Shown: positions 14,401 through 22,818 of the stretch, piece by piece
How the letters are laid out: every line of letters starts with the position of its first letter
Position numbering within the stretch: the stretch's first letter is position 1
Position numbers and translations under genes: made by a program
Assembly (NCBI RefSeq): GCF_001590795.1
Contig: NZ_JXDL01000001.1
Coordinates: 5,669,461-5,718,192, forward strand
Source: Bradyrhizobium sp. AT1
Lineage (GTDB): Bacteria; Pseudomonadota; Alphaproteobacteria; Rhizobiales; Xanthobacteraceae
DNA: 48,732 nucleotides
Reading direction: 5' to 3'
The notes under the pieces: generated by a model
The model's input: the letters and a program-made list of their open reading frames with translations, nothing else
Told to the model about the DNA's origin: nothing
Database searches by the model: none

Positions 14401-15652
14401 GTCTCCACCTCTCCCGCAGGGAGAGGTGGACCTCGCAGGCGCCGACGACATGTCGGCGCTGGCGCTGCAGCAGCCAGGCTGCGATCGCCATGTTCACGAC
14501 GTTCCAGGCGATGCCATTGACCAGCGCCGCGGCATAGGAGCCGGCCTGGTCGAAGATCGCGCCGGCCATCCAGCCACCCAGCGCCATGCCGGCAAGCGTG
14601 ACCGAGATGGCGAGGCTGACGCGAAAGCCGGCCTCCCGCGCCGGGAACAGCTCGCGGACGATCACGGCATAGCTCGGCACGATGCCGCCCTGCGCCAGGC
14701 CAAACATCGCCGACACGACGTAGAGCGAGACCAGCCCGTTGAACGGCAGGTAGAGCGCGAGCGCCATGGCCTGCATCGCCGAGCCCAGTAGCAGCGTCGG
14801 CAGGCCGCCGATGCGGTTCAACACCCAGCCGAAAATCAGGCGGCTCGCCACAGCGAAGCCGAGCATCATCGCCAGCATCTCGGCGCCGCGCTCCGAGCCG
14901 TAGCCGAGGTCGCCGCAATAGGCGACCAGATGCACCTGCGGCATCGCCATGGCGACGCAACAGCATATCCCGGCGAGGGCGAGCAGGCCCTGGGTGCTGG
15001 CCGGTGACAGGCCGATAGTCTGCATCGTGTCGCCGCTGCTCGCCGCCGCGCGCGCTGCCGCGTGCAATGGCGGCCGCCGCAGCAGAAACAGGGAGAGCGG
15101 CAGCATCGTCACCAGGCAGAACAGTCCGATGCCGATTTGGGTTTGTCGCCAGCCGTGTGCGGCGATGGCATGCTGGACGACCGGCGGCCAGACCACACCG
15201 GCAAGAGAGCTGCCGGCCGTCGCAAAGGAAATGGCGAGGCCGCGGCGCCTGTCGAACCACAGGGAGACGTCGGCGACCAGGGGCGCGAAGCTCGCCGCGC
15301 CGCCAAGGCCGATCGTGGCGCCTGAGATCAGCGCGAACATGGGCAGGCTCGGCGCGAAGGCGGTGAGGACGTAGCCGAGACTCATCAGGATCGTACCGCC
15401 CGCCAGTGGGGGCAGGATGCCGAAGCGATCCGCCAGGCGGCCGACGACGATGCCGCCGATCATGAAGCCGATGATGGTGAGCGTGTAGGGCAGGGCTGCC
15501 TCGGCGCGCGGCGCATGGAAATCGGCCTGCACCGCCGGCAACGCCACGACCAGCGACCACATGCCGACGCAGCCGAGTGTGCTGAGCGCCATGGAGACGG
15601 CGAGGCGAATCCAGGAGTACGAATTTTCGATCGACGGCTTTTGGGGCGGCAC
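14393..15652 (-). CDS. Major facilitator superfamily transporter
   Basis: 419 residues from GTG 15652, with GAGGAA upstream. About 12 helices can be traced, with the MFS loop 2-3 motif as GGIVVGRLADRFG and a charged central loop (RRPPLHAAARAAASSGD). The last 13 residues (EVHLSLRERWRLS) are encoded by a palindromic repeat and are probably not functional. The stop overlaps the end of the convergent dehydrogenase gene by 8 bases. It is divergent from a LysR gene at 15796, the likely regulator. Substrate unknown. Confidence 0.9.
   Translation of the reverse strand: MPPQKPSIENSYSWIRLAVSMALSTLGCVGMWSLVVALPAVQADFHAPRAEAALPYTLTIIGFMIGGIVVGRLADRFGILPPLAGGTILMSLGYVLTAFAPSLPMFALISGATIGLGGAASFAPLVADVSLWFDRRRGLAISFATAGSSLAGVVWPPVVQHAIAAHGWRQTQIGIGLFCLVTMLPLSLFLLRRPPLHAAARAAASSGDTMQTIGLSPASTQGLLALAGICCCVAMAMPQVHLVAYCGDLGYGSERGAEMLAMMLGFAVASRLIFGWVLNRIGGLPTLLLGSAMQAMALALYLPFNGLVSLYVVSAMFGLAQGGIVPSYAVIVRELFPAREAGFRVSLAISVTLAGMALGGWMAGAIFDQAGSYAAALVNGIAWNVVNMAIAAWLLQRQRRHVVGACEVHLSLRERWRLS
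14404..14430. terminator. Perfect 12-bp hairpin inside the end of the MFS gene
   Basis: TCCACCTCTCCC (14404-14415), loop GCA, GGGAGAGGTGGA (14419-14430). It starts 3 bases past the dehydrogenase stop and lies within the last codons of the convergent MFS gene, where it encodes HLSLRERW. It may end dehydrogenase transcription and resembles dispersed palindromes of Bradyrhizobium. No T-run follows. Confidence 0.6.
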
Positions 15653-15795
15653 TGCGGCGGGCTTCCTCGGGCTGCGCTAGGATCGGCCCCGGGGTATCGC
15701 CCGCCGTCGGCGGCGACAAAGCAGGATTTCTCTTTTGTCGCGCGAGCAAAACTCATGCATCCTCGCCCCTCTTCCCGCATCGTCCGGAGCCGGCC

Positions 15796-16446
15796 ATGAC
15801 GTATCTGCTGCCGCCACTCAATGCCCTGCGCGCCTTCGAGGCCGCCGCGCGTCATCTCAGCTTCAAGCAGGCCGCCCACGAGCTGCATGTCACGGCCGGC
15901 GCGATCAGCCAGCAGGTGCGCCTGCTGGAGGAGCGGCTGGGGGTGCAGCTGTTCGAGCGGCGCACGCGGCAGGTGATTCTGACCTCGGCCGGCGAGACCT
16001 ATCTGGCGCAGGTCCGAAAGGCGTTCCGCCGCCTTGCCGAGGCCACCGCCGAGCTCAAGCCCGAGGGCGTCACCGCGATGCTTCATATCGGGCTGCACGC
16101 GAGCTTCGCCGTCGATGGCGTGCGGGCGCGCCTGGCTCGGTTTCGCCGCGCCGAGCCGCAGGTCGCCATTCGCATCAGCCAGCCGGCGGGGCTGCACGAG
16201 CTGCTCGAAGGCAAGGTCGATGTCGTGATCGCGGACCGGGTGCAGCGCTGTCCGGGCTACAAATGCGAGCCTCTGGAGCGCGGCTTCCTGATCGGCCCGC
16301 TCGGAACCGCCGATTGTCCGGAGATCGAGGCCTTGCGGTCCTGCCTGCTCGGTGATGCCGAGCTCGAGCGCGCCGTCACACCCCGGGCGTCGCTGGTTGC
16401 CGGCACGGCCAAGCCGCGCGCCATGACGGCTTCGCGCCGGCCGTAA
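15796..16446 (+). CDS. LysR-family regulator, short form (GcvA-like, truncated effector domain)
   Basis: 216 residues against about 300 for the family. The HTH is complete: LPPLNALRAFEAAARHLSFK and AISQQVRLLEERLGVQLFER, typical of the GcvA group. The effector domain starts normally (MLHIGLHASFAVDGVRARLARF) and includes LLEGKVDVVIADRVQ, but ends in SLVAGTAKPRAMTASRRP where the second subdomain should continue. It could still bind DNA and dimerise. It is divergent from the MFS gene, so it probably regulated that gene, at least ancestrally. Confidence 0.87.
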   Translation: MTYLLPPLNALRAFEAAARHLSFKQAAHELHVTAGAISQQVRLLEERLGVQLFERRTRQVILTSAGETYLAQVRKAFRRLAEATAELKPEGVTAMLHIGLHASFAVDGVRARLARFRRAEPQVAIRISQPAGLHELLEGKVDVVIADRVQRCPGYKCEPLERGFLIGPLGTADCPEIEALRSCLLGDAELERAVTPRASLVAGTAKPRAMTASRRP

Positions 16447-16523
16447 CCGCCGGTTAACCATGGCTATTTACGGTGTCGAAAGCCTCTGAACTGTGACTGT
16501 CAGTTGATTTCGAGTCCAACCCC

Positions 16524-18683
16524 ATGGCGTTCGGTAGCCGCGCATCTCCGCGAAGCATCGCCCCGACGGAGCCCGCGGCTTCGTGGGAGACGCCGCGCGC
16601 TGTGGCGACGAAGCCTGGCGCCGCGCCGGCATTGATCAAGGGATCGCTGACCGTCTCCGGAGCGCTCTCTTTCCTGCGCCAATACGGCCGGCGCATTCTG
16701 ACGCTGGCATTGGCGCTGTTCGCTCTCGGCGTCGTCGCTCTCATGATCCTGCCGGTCCGCTATGCCGCGACGGCTCTGGTCGTGCTCGACCCCCGCGAGC
16801 TGCGCATCACGACGGAGCAGGACGTTCTGCCGGGCATCGGCCAGGACGCGGCGGCCCTGCAGAGCCAGATCGAGATCGCCAAATCGGACGGCTTTCTCCG
16901 CCCCCTGATCGAGCAGCTCAAGATCGCCGACGATGACGACATCGCCGGCGGTCATACCGACATGACACGCCTGCTCGAGAAATTCCGCAACCGCCTCGAG
17001 ATCACGCGCCGCGGGCTCACCTACGTCATTGCGATCTCCTTCACTTCGAACCGCTCCGAGCGGGCCGCCTACTACGCCAATGCCATCGCCGAGGCGTTCG
17101 TCAAGAGCCAAGGCCGCGTCCGCACCGAGGCCACGGACGAGGCCGCCGACTGGCTCAAGGACCGGCTGAAGACGTTGAACGAGCGGCTGCGCGCCTCCGA
17201 AGACGCCGTCGCCGCCTTCAGGCTCGAGCACAAGATTCTCAACGCCGGCAAGGATTCCACCACCCAGCAATTGCGGGTGACCGATCTCAACCAGCAGGTC
17301 TCCGCCGCACGTCTGCGCACTGAGGAAGCCAAGGCGCGCTACGAGCAGGTGCAGCGCGATCTCAAGGCCAATGTCGAAGGGCCGGTGAAGCAGGACTTGT
17401 TGAGCATGCTCCGGGCGCAGCGCTCGACCCTGAATGACCAGATTGCGCAGAAGAAAGCCGTGTATGGCGAGCGCCATCCGGACCTCGCGATCTCCTACAG
17501 CCAGCTGGCCGACATCAACCGCCAGATCGAGGTCGAGCGGAAGAAGAACATCGACACGGCCAAGTCCGAATATGAAGCCCAGCTGGAACAGCAGAACGCG
17601 CTGGAAAAGCAGCTCAAGACGGTCGAGACGCAGATGCTGGTCGACGGGCAGGCGCTGGTGAAGCTGCAGGAGCTGCAGCGCGACGCCGACGCCAACAGGA
17701 ATATCTACGAGCAGTTCCTGTCGCGGTTCAAGACCACCAACGAGCAGCGTCAGTTGCAGGCGTCGCAGACCAAGATCGCATCGCTTGCGATTCCGCCGCT
17801 GCGCTCGACGCGCCCGCCGCTCGCGCTGCTGCTGGCCGCGCTGGCGATCGGCTCGCTGCTGACGTCGACCGCGGCCGTTGCGGTGATGACGAGCCTGTCC
17901 GACCAGCCCGCGCCCGCGGAAGCTCCCGTGCCTGCCGCAGCGGGGGAGACGCAAGGCCGGCAGGTGCAGGCTCACGTTCAGCCTCAAGCTCAGCCTCCGG
18001 CCGCGGAACGGCCCGAGGGGATGCCGCGGCTTCCCGTCTGGGCCCGCATTCCCGATCTTTCGTCCGGAGCCGGGACCAACAGCAATACCGTCTGGCAACG
18101 ACCGATTGCGACGGCCGAGCTCGATCTCGGTGTCTATCTACGTCCCCTGCTGGAGCGGATTGATCGCGTGCCGGTGCGCGGTTGCAAGGTCGCCCTGGTG
18201 TTGTCGGTCGGCAAGAGCGCCGGCGGCAACACCGTTGCGCGCTCGCTGAATCGCGCCGCCGTGAATCGGGGCATGATGAGCGTCTTGATTCGTCTCCAAC
18301 CGGAATTTGCAGGTCACCAGCCTCCGGTGACCGAATGGAACGACGGCTCGACAACGGCGGGATTGCAGTCGATCGACGAGCTCTTGAGCGCCGGCCGCAA
18401 GGCCGATGCGCGGCCCGAGGACGATATTCGCTCCGAGTTCGACCTGATCATCGTCCATGCCGGCAATCTCGCGCTGCAGCCCGACGCCATCGCGTTGGCG
18501 GCGCATGCGGACCTCATCGTCCTGGTGGCGCGCGCCGGCGAGCTTGGTTCGGCGGCGATGCGCCGGGTGACCGCGGCGCTGTCGCGCTACGAGACCGTGC
18601 CGACGGGTCTCGTCGTCAATCATGCGCCTGCGAGCTCGCTGTCGCCGCACCCCGAGGGCGGCGCATTGGGCCTTGCGGTTTGA
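16524..18683 (+). CDS. Polysaccharide co-polymerase (Wzz/GumC-type) with degenerate tyrosine-kinase domain
   Basis: 719 residues. Helix 1 at about 55-75 (TLALALFALGVVALMILPV) starts the Wzz domain (RYAATALVVLDPRELRI). A periplasmic coiled coil of about 300 residues follows, then helix 2 near 432-455 (LALLLAALAIGSLLTSTAAV) and a Pro/Gln-rich linker. The C-terminal cytoplasmic domain keeps the BY-kinase fold: the Walker A place reads VLSVGKSAGGNTVA, the A' place SVLIRLQPE without Asp, and the B place DLIIVHAGN. No C-terminal Tyr cluster exists. It probably sets polysaccharide chain length without kinase activity. Confidence 0.88.
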   Translation: MAFGSRASPRSIAPTEPAASWETPRAVATKPGAAPALIKGSLTVSGALSFLRQYGRRILTLALALFALGVVALMILPVRYAATALVVLDPRELRITTEQDVLPGIGQDAAALQSQIEIAKSDGFLRPLIEQLKIADDDDIAGGHTDMTRLLEKFRNRLEITRRGLTYVIAISFTSNRSERAAYYANAIAEAFVKSQGRVRTEATDEAADWLKDRLKTLNERLRASEDAVAAFRLEHKILNAGKDSTTQQLRVTDLNQQVSAARLRTEEAKARYEQVQRDLKANVEGPVKQDLLSMLRAQRSTLNDQIAQKKAVYGERHPDLAISYSQLADINRQIEVERKKNIDTAKSEYEAQLEQQNALEKQLKTVETQMLVDGQALVKLQELQRDADANRNIYEQFLSRFKTTNEQRQLQASQTKIASLAIPPLRSTRPPLALLLAALAIGSLLTSTAAVAVMTSLSDQPAPAEAPVPAAAGETQGRQVQAHVQPQAQPPAAERPEGMPRLPVWARIPDLSSGAGTNSNTVWQRPIATAELDLGVYLRPLLERIDRVPVRGCKVALVLSVGKSAGGNTVARSLNRAAVNRGMMSVLIRLQPEFAGHQPPVTEWNDGSTTAGLQSIDELLSAGRKADARPEDDIRSEFDLIIVHAGNLALQPDAIALAAHADLIVLVARAGELGSAAMRRVTAALSRYETVPTGLVVNHAPASSLSPHPEGGALGLAV

Positions 18684-18685
18684 CC

Positions 18686-19825
18686 ATGACGTTGCGCGGT
18701 CGTTTGCTGGTCGCGGCGATCTTCTTGTCGATCTCGTCAGGCCCGCCGGTGTTCGCCGGCGATTGCGTGCCCGTGCCGCAGACGGTTGCACCTGGCCGGC
18801 TTGCCGCACTGTCTCGCGGCTTCAATGCCGACGGCTGGATCAACGGCGCGGCGCCGAGCCGCGAATTGCTGCAGCAGTTGCGCAGGGCCGGCATGAGCCA
18901 TGTCCGCCTTCCGGTGCCGGCAGAGCGCGTGATGCCTCGTTTCGTCGCCAAGGCCGAGCGCGACGAGACGCTGCGCGTGCTCGACCAGGCGCTGAAGCAG
19001 CTCACCACGCTCGGCTACGCCATCTCGGTCGATCTTCATCCCGGCGAGCGCTTCAACCGCCTGCACAAGGAGGATCCGGACGCGGCGCTGCGGCAGATGC
19101 AGGAGGCCTGGAGCGGTCTTGCGGAGGTCATCCGGTCCTATCCGCCCGATCGCATCTTCGCCGAGCTGCTCAACGAGCCCGATGTCGACGCCGACAGATG
19201 GCAGACCGAGGTCGAGACGCTCGCCGTTTTCGTGCGCGGATTGCTTCCCAAGACGACTCTCGTGATCGGCCCGGTCAACTGGCAACGCGCGGACTCGCTA
19301 CCGCGGTTTCGGCCGCTGCCGGATCCCGATATCGTCTACGCCATCCACTTCTACGATCCCATGGTGTTCACCCATCAGGCCCATTGGGATGCGCAGGAAC
19401 CGCTGCACGACATCATCGATCTGCCTTATCCGATCAGCGCCGGCGATCCCAAGGTTCAGGCCATCCGCCAGGATCTGCAGGCGAGGGGCTCCTCCAAGGC
19501 GCTCGGCATGCTCGACGTTGCGATTGCCGCCGCCAAGGACAGGCCGGGCGCCGATCGCTGGCTCGCGCCGGCGCTGCAATGGCAGCAGCAATTCGCGCGG
19601 CCGATCATCATCAACGAATTCGGCGTGTTGAAAGCCGGCGCACCCCGGCAGAGCCGGGTGCGTTGGCTCGCGGAAGTCACCGCCTATGCCCGCGACCATT
19701 GCTGGGGCTGGACGCATTGGGAGCTGGCGCAGGGTTTTGGCCTCGTCGACCGCAGCACCGGCCAGCCCGATCCCGACGTGATGCGGGCGCTGCTCGGCGG
19801 CACGACCCGGCCGGGCCGGCGCTGA
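18686..19825 (+). CDS. Glycoside hydrolase family 5 (endoglucanase-like), exported
   Basis: 379 residues from ATG 18686, 2 bases after the previous stop. The signal peptide is residues 1-24 (ending PPVFA-GDC). The TIM-barrel has the GH5 landmarks: FAELLNEPD with acid/base Glu164, YAIHFYDPMVFTHQ, and IIINEFGV with nucleophile Glu311. It should cut a beta-linked polysaccharide in the periplasm. Its place between a co-polymerase and a Wzy-like polymerase suggests it trims, clears or releases that locus's own polymer, like the glycanases in cellulose and EPS loci. Confidence 0.9.
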   Translation: MTLRGRLLVAAIFLSISSGPPVFAGDCVPVPQTVAPGRLAALSRGFNADGWINGAAPSRELLQQLRRAGMSHVRLPVPAERVMPRFVAKAERDETLRVLDQALKQLTTLGYAISVDLHPGERFNRLHKEDPDAALRQMQEAWSGLAEVIRSYPPDRIFAELLNEPDVDADRWQTEVETLAVFVRGLLPKTTLVIGPVNWQRADSLPRFRPLPDPDIVYAIHFYDPMVFTHQAHWDAQEPLHDIIDLPYPISAGDPKVQAIRQDLQARGSSKALGMLDVAIAAAKDRPGADRWLAPALQWQQQFARPIIINEFGVLKAGAPRQSRVRWLAEVTAYARDHCWGWTHWELAQGFGLVDRSTGQPDPDVMRALLGGTTRPGRR

Positions 19826-19904
19826 CGCGCGCTCCGCTATCGTTAACGACTCCTTACCCATCGCCCCGCTATGGTGACCGCCGCGCGATGCCAAAGGACG
19901 ATCG

Positions 19905-21464
19905 ATGAGCGCCGCCGACTTGACCCGGGATCAGAGCGTGCACGCCTCGATATCGCCGCCAGCATGGTACGAGCTGGTTGCGACGTTCTGCATCGCGACG
20001 GCGACGATCGGCTTTGCACCCATCCTGCATCTGGCCAGTCCGGCGCTCGGCATTGTCGTCGAGGTCCTCGTCGGCATCGCCATCGTCGTCAGCGTTCCCT
20101 CCTATGCGCCGGCCATCGCGATCTTCGTCCTGTTCTTCCAGAACCTGTTCGTCTCGATCCTGTCGCCGCTGGTGCCACTGCCGTCGGATCTCGACTTCAT
20201 CAAGGGCTATAATTTCCTCGTCTGCTCCGTAATGTGGCTGGCGACGTTCGGCCTTTACGTGCTGGGCCGGCGGAATCAGTCAGCGGAAGTCAATCAGATC
20301 ATGCGCTGGGGTGTGATCACCCTGGCCGTGGTGTCGGTGTATTTCGCGATCGGCTTCATCCAGGACGGCCAGCCGGCGGCGGTTTATCTGCGCAACATCG
20401 TGCTGCCGCTGTTCCTGTTCCAGCTCTCGCTTCTGACGGCCGCGACCTATGAGGTGCGCATCACGCCGTTCCTGGTGGCGCTCGCGGTCGTCCTGATCTG
20501 TTGCGGCTATGTCGAGTTCGCCTTCCGCGATTTCTGGCTGGCCATCACCAACGGCTATACGTTCTGGGGCTTCGACGAGCTCAAGGCGACCCATTCGGGC
20601 GTCTGGGAGGCCCAGATGCGGGCCACCGGCAACGTGCCCGTCGACCTCAAGGACCGCTTCAGCTTCGACTTCCTGAACACGCCCCTGCTCGAAGGGTTCG
20701 GCCTGTCGAAGATGCTGCGCATCCACGGCCCGAACATGCACCCGATCAGTTTTGCTTACGGGCTCGGCTTTCTCACCCTGTTCCTGTTTTCGGTCGGGCG
20801 GCCGTTGCTGGCCCTGGCAGCCTTGCCGCTGCTGGTGTTCTGCAGCGTGAAGGGCGCGCTCATCACCGTCATCTTCGTGATCGCGGCCTGGATCGGGACC
20901 CGCCTCATCGGTGCCGTGGCGACGCTGTTGCTCGGCTTCGTCGGCATGATCGCCTTTGCAATTCTGGCCATTCGACTTGGTCTTCAGATCGGCGACTATC
21001 ACGTCATCGGGTTGATGGGCGGCCTGGACGGCTTCGTGCAAAGACCCTACGGCCGCGGCCTCGGCATCGGCGGCAATCTGTCGGACAGCTATTTCTCCAT
21101 CGACTGGAGTGCCGCGCAGGCGGCCGGGACGATCGACGGCGCGGTCGAAAGCGCGATCGGCGTGCTGTTGTACCAGATGGGCGTCGCCGCTTTCGTGCTG
21201 CTGGCGTTCTATTTCGCGATGGCGCTCAAGGCCTGGCGCCTCTACGCGTCCTCAGGATATTCGACGCAGGGCCTCGCGGGCTTCGGCGTCATGGTCGTGC
21301 TGCTCAACGGATTGTTCCAGGAAGAAGCCCTGTTCGCGCCGCTGGCGCTCGGCCTCATGCTCTCGCTCACCGGCCTCGTCATCGGCAATCATGTGAGAAT
21401 GCAGGCCGTCGCCAGCGAGAAGGCGGAACGCGAGCCGCTCACGCACTACCAGGCCGTGACGTAA
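19905..21464 (+). CDS. O-antigen/exopolysaccharide polymerase-like membrane protein (Wzy-like)
   Basis: 519 residues, about 11-12 predicted helices. A large periplasmic loop lies between about residues 215 and 280 (FWGFDELKATHSGVWEAQ through MLRIHGPNMHPISFAYGLGF), as in Wzy polymerases and WaaL ligases. IHGPNMHPISFAYG and RPYGRGLGIGGNLSD carry the Arg/His/Gly residues usual near their active sites. It is the third gene of the polysaccharide locus, 79 bases after the GH5 gene. No glycosyltransferase is adjacent, so repeat units must be made elsewhere. Polymerase versus ligase cannot be settled by sequence. Confidence 0.8.
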   Translation: MSAADLTRDQSVHASISPPAWYELVATFCIATATIGFAPILHLASPALGIVVEVLVGIAIVVSVPSYAPAIAIFVLFFQNLFVSILSPLVPLPSDLDFIKGYNFLVCSVMWLATFGLYVLGRRNQSAEVNQIMRWGVITLAVVSVYFAIGFIQDGQPAAVYLRNIVLPLFLFQLSLLTAATYEVRITPFLVALAVVLICCGYVEFAFRDFWLAITNGYTFWGFDELKATHSGVWEAQMRATGNVPVDLKDRFSFDFLNTPLLEGFGLSKMLRIHGPNMHPISFAYGLGFLTLFLFSVGRPLLALAALPLLVFCSVKGALITVIFVIAAWIGTRLIGAVATLLLGFVGMIAFAILAIRLGLQIGDYHVIGLMGGLDGFVQRPYGRGLGIGGNLSDSYFSIDWSAAQAAGTIDGAVESAIGVLLYQMGVAAFVLLAFYFAMALKAWRLYASSGYSTQGLAGFGVMVVLLNGLFQEEALFAPLALGLMLSLTGLVIGNHVRMQAVASEKAEREPLTHYQAVT

Positions 21465-21586
21465 GCCGACGCCCGGCATCGCGCAGGATCGGCTGCGGAA
21501 GTCGTACTCAATGCCCTTTGGTCGCGCACCTGTTCAGGAACTTCCATTTTTTCCTGGCGTTGACTGACGGCTCCGCACCAGCGGCG

Positions 21587-21817
21587 ATGCATGCGATGAA
21601 GAACTTTTCCAACGCTGAGTTTTCCCCCGAGGTGATCGAGATCATGACGACCGCCCTGGAAGCCGCCGTTGCCACACTGCCGGAGCCCGTGCATTCCTCG
21701 CACGTCAACGCGCTCGCGGAATCCATCCTGCGCACGGCTGGTGCGGGCGAGCGCAACGTCGGGAACTTGCAGCGGATCGCTCTGATGGAGCTGCAATTGG
21801 CGCCGCGCAACAGATGA
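21587..21817 (+). CDS. Small conserved-looking helical protein, unknown function
   Basis: 76 residues from ATG 21587, with a second ATG at 21596. It is mostly helical and amphipathic (SPEVIEIMTTALEAAVATLP, SSHVNALAESILRTAGAG, NVGNLQRIALMELQL) and has no signal peptide. The composition and HVNALAESILRTA pattern match small cytoplasmic proteins I associate with Bradyrhizobium genomes. It is 7 bases before the exported protein at 21825, so the two may be cotranscribed. Confidence 0.7.
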   Translation: MHAMKNFSNAEFSPEVIEIMTTALEAAVATLPEPVHSSHVNALAESILRTAGAGERNVGNLQRIALMELQLAPRNR

Positions 21818-21824
21818 GGCCGAT

Positions 21825-22283
21825 ATGAAGACGATCCTTGCCGCCGCCTTTGCGCTTTCTGCCACCCTGTCCGTTGCCCGGGCCGATAGCTGGAGCAGCT
21901 ACCAGATTCCCGAGTCCGGGACCTCCGTTGACATTCCCGTCTCGATTTTCACGGAGATGGCCGGCAAGCCCGACGGCTACGGCCAGCAGTTTCGCACCTC
22001 CGACGGCAGGGCCGATCTCACCGTACAGGCCGTTTCCAACCGGCAGGGTCTGTCGCCTGCCGAATTTCTGGCGAGGAAGAATCCTCCGCCCGAGATCATC
22101 TACAAGCGCATTGCGCGGAACTTCTTCGTGGTTTCCAGCATCAAGCGCGGCACAATCTGGTACGACCGCTGCAATTTCTCGCGCGGCTACGTGCACTGCG
22201 TGCTGGTGAATTATCCCGTGGCCGAGAAGCGGCAATGGGACCGCATCGTCACGCGGATCAGCCACAGCCTGAATGGCGGCTGA
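21825..22283 (+). CDS. Exported protein of unknown function
   Basis: 152 residues. The signal peptide is about residues 1-20 (ATLSVARA-DSW). The mature part begins SSYQIPESGTSVDIPVSIFT and has two Cys (YDRCNFSRGYVHCVLVNYP) that may form a disulfide. ILAAAFALSATLS and the SGTSVDIP start are typical of small periplasmic proteins of rhizobia. Role unknown. Confidence 0.78.
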   Translation: MKTILAAAFALSATLSVARADSWSSYQIPESGTSVDIPVSIFTEMAGKPDGYGQQFRTSDGRADLTVQAVSNRQGLSPAEFLARKNPPPEIIYKRIARNFFVVSSIKRGTIWYDRCNFSRGYVHCVLVNYPVAEKRQWDRIVTRISHSLNGG

Positions 22284-22291
22284 GCCGGCCC

Positions 22292-22333
22292 AGGAAAAAC
22301 TCGGGAAAAACTCGGGAAAAACTCAAGAAAAAA
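22292..22333. repeat. Phased A-tracts, 11-base period
   Basis: Three direct repeats, AGGAAAAACTC, GGGAAAAACTC and GGGAAAAACTC (22292-22324), are followed by AAGAAAAAA. Four A-runs start at 22295, 22306, 22317 and 22328, exactly one helical turn apart, which predicts intrinsically bent DNA. The last run is also the U-tract of the adjoining minus-strand terminator. Confidence 0.75.
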
Positions 22334-22356
22334 GCTGCCCGGTCGAGCCGGGCAGC
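22334..22356 (-). terminator. Intrinsic terminator of the Gly/Ser-rich gene
   Basis: GCTGCCCGG (22334-22342), 5-base loop, CCGGGCAGC (22348-22356). Read on the minus strand the hairpin is followed at once by six T (22333-22328) and further T-runs. It starts 12 bases after the stop of the gene at 22369. Confidence 0.85.
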
Positions 22357-22368
22357 AGGTTGTGAGGA

Positions 22369-22797
22369 TTAGCGCGCCGTCGTCGATGTCGTCGACATGG
22401 TCGGCTTCGAGCCCGGCACATGCGACATGGTCTTGGTGGTCGAGCCGACCTGTTCGCCGGCCTTGACCTGGGTGCGCGTATGCGAGCGGCTGAACGTGCC
22501 GCCCTCATGGGCCTGCGCCCGGGCGTTGGAATTCATCACCGGGCCGTTGCCCTTGTTCATGCTGACGCCGGTCTGCGTCTTGCCGTCGACGGCAGCTGCG
22601 CTTCCGCCGGCCGCGATCGACGAGCCGGTGCTGCCGTTCGCCGAGGTGGACGTGCCACCGGTGCCGACCGTCGAGGCCGAGGTGCCGCCAGCTGCGGCCG
22701 AGCCGCCGCTTCCGCCGGTGATACTCTTCTGCGCAAGAACTGGTGAAGTGGCGGCCAGCAGCAATGCGACCGCCGAAGTCGTAAGCAAGGTTTTCAT
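22369..22797 (-). CDS. Exported Gly/Ser/Thr-rich protein
   Basis: 142 residues from ATG 22797, with AAAGGA upstream; a TTG at 22803 is possible. The signal peptide is about 1-22 (ATSPVLA-QKS). The mature chain is low-complexity: GGSGGSAAAGGTSASTVGTG then NGSTGSSIAAGGSAAAVDG, and a basic Ser/Thr-rich tail (GSTTKTMSHVPGSKPTMSTT). The STVGTGG motif is shared with the repeat protein at 23233, so the two are probably paralogues. Disordered and secreted or periplasmic by composition; no enzyme motif. Confidence 0.75.
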   Translation of the reverse strand: MKTLLTTSAVALLLAATSPVLAQKSITGGSGGSAAAGGTSASTVGTGGTSTSANGSTGSSIAAGGSAAAVDGKTQTGVSMNKGNGPVMNSNARAQAHEGGTFSRSHTRTQVKAGEQVGSTTKTMSHVPGSKPTMSTTSTTAR

Positions 22798-22818
22798 TTT
22801 CAATCCTTTCGGTGAATC

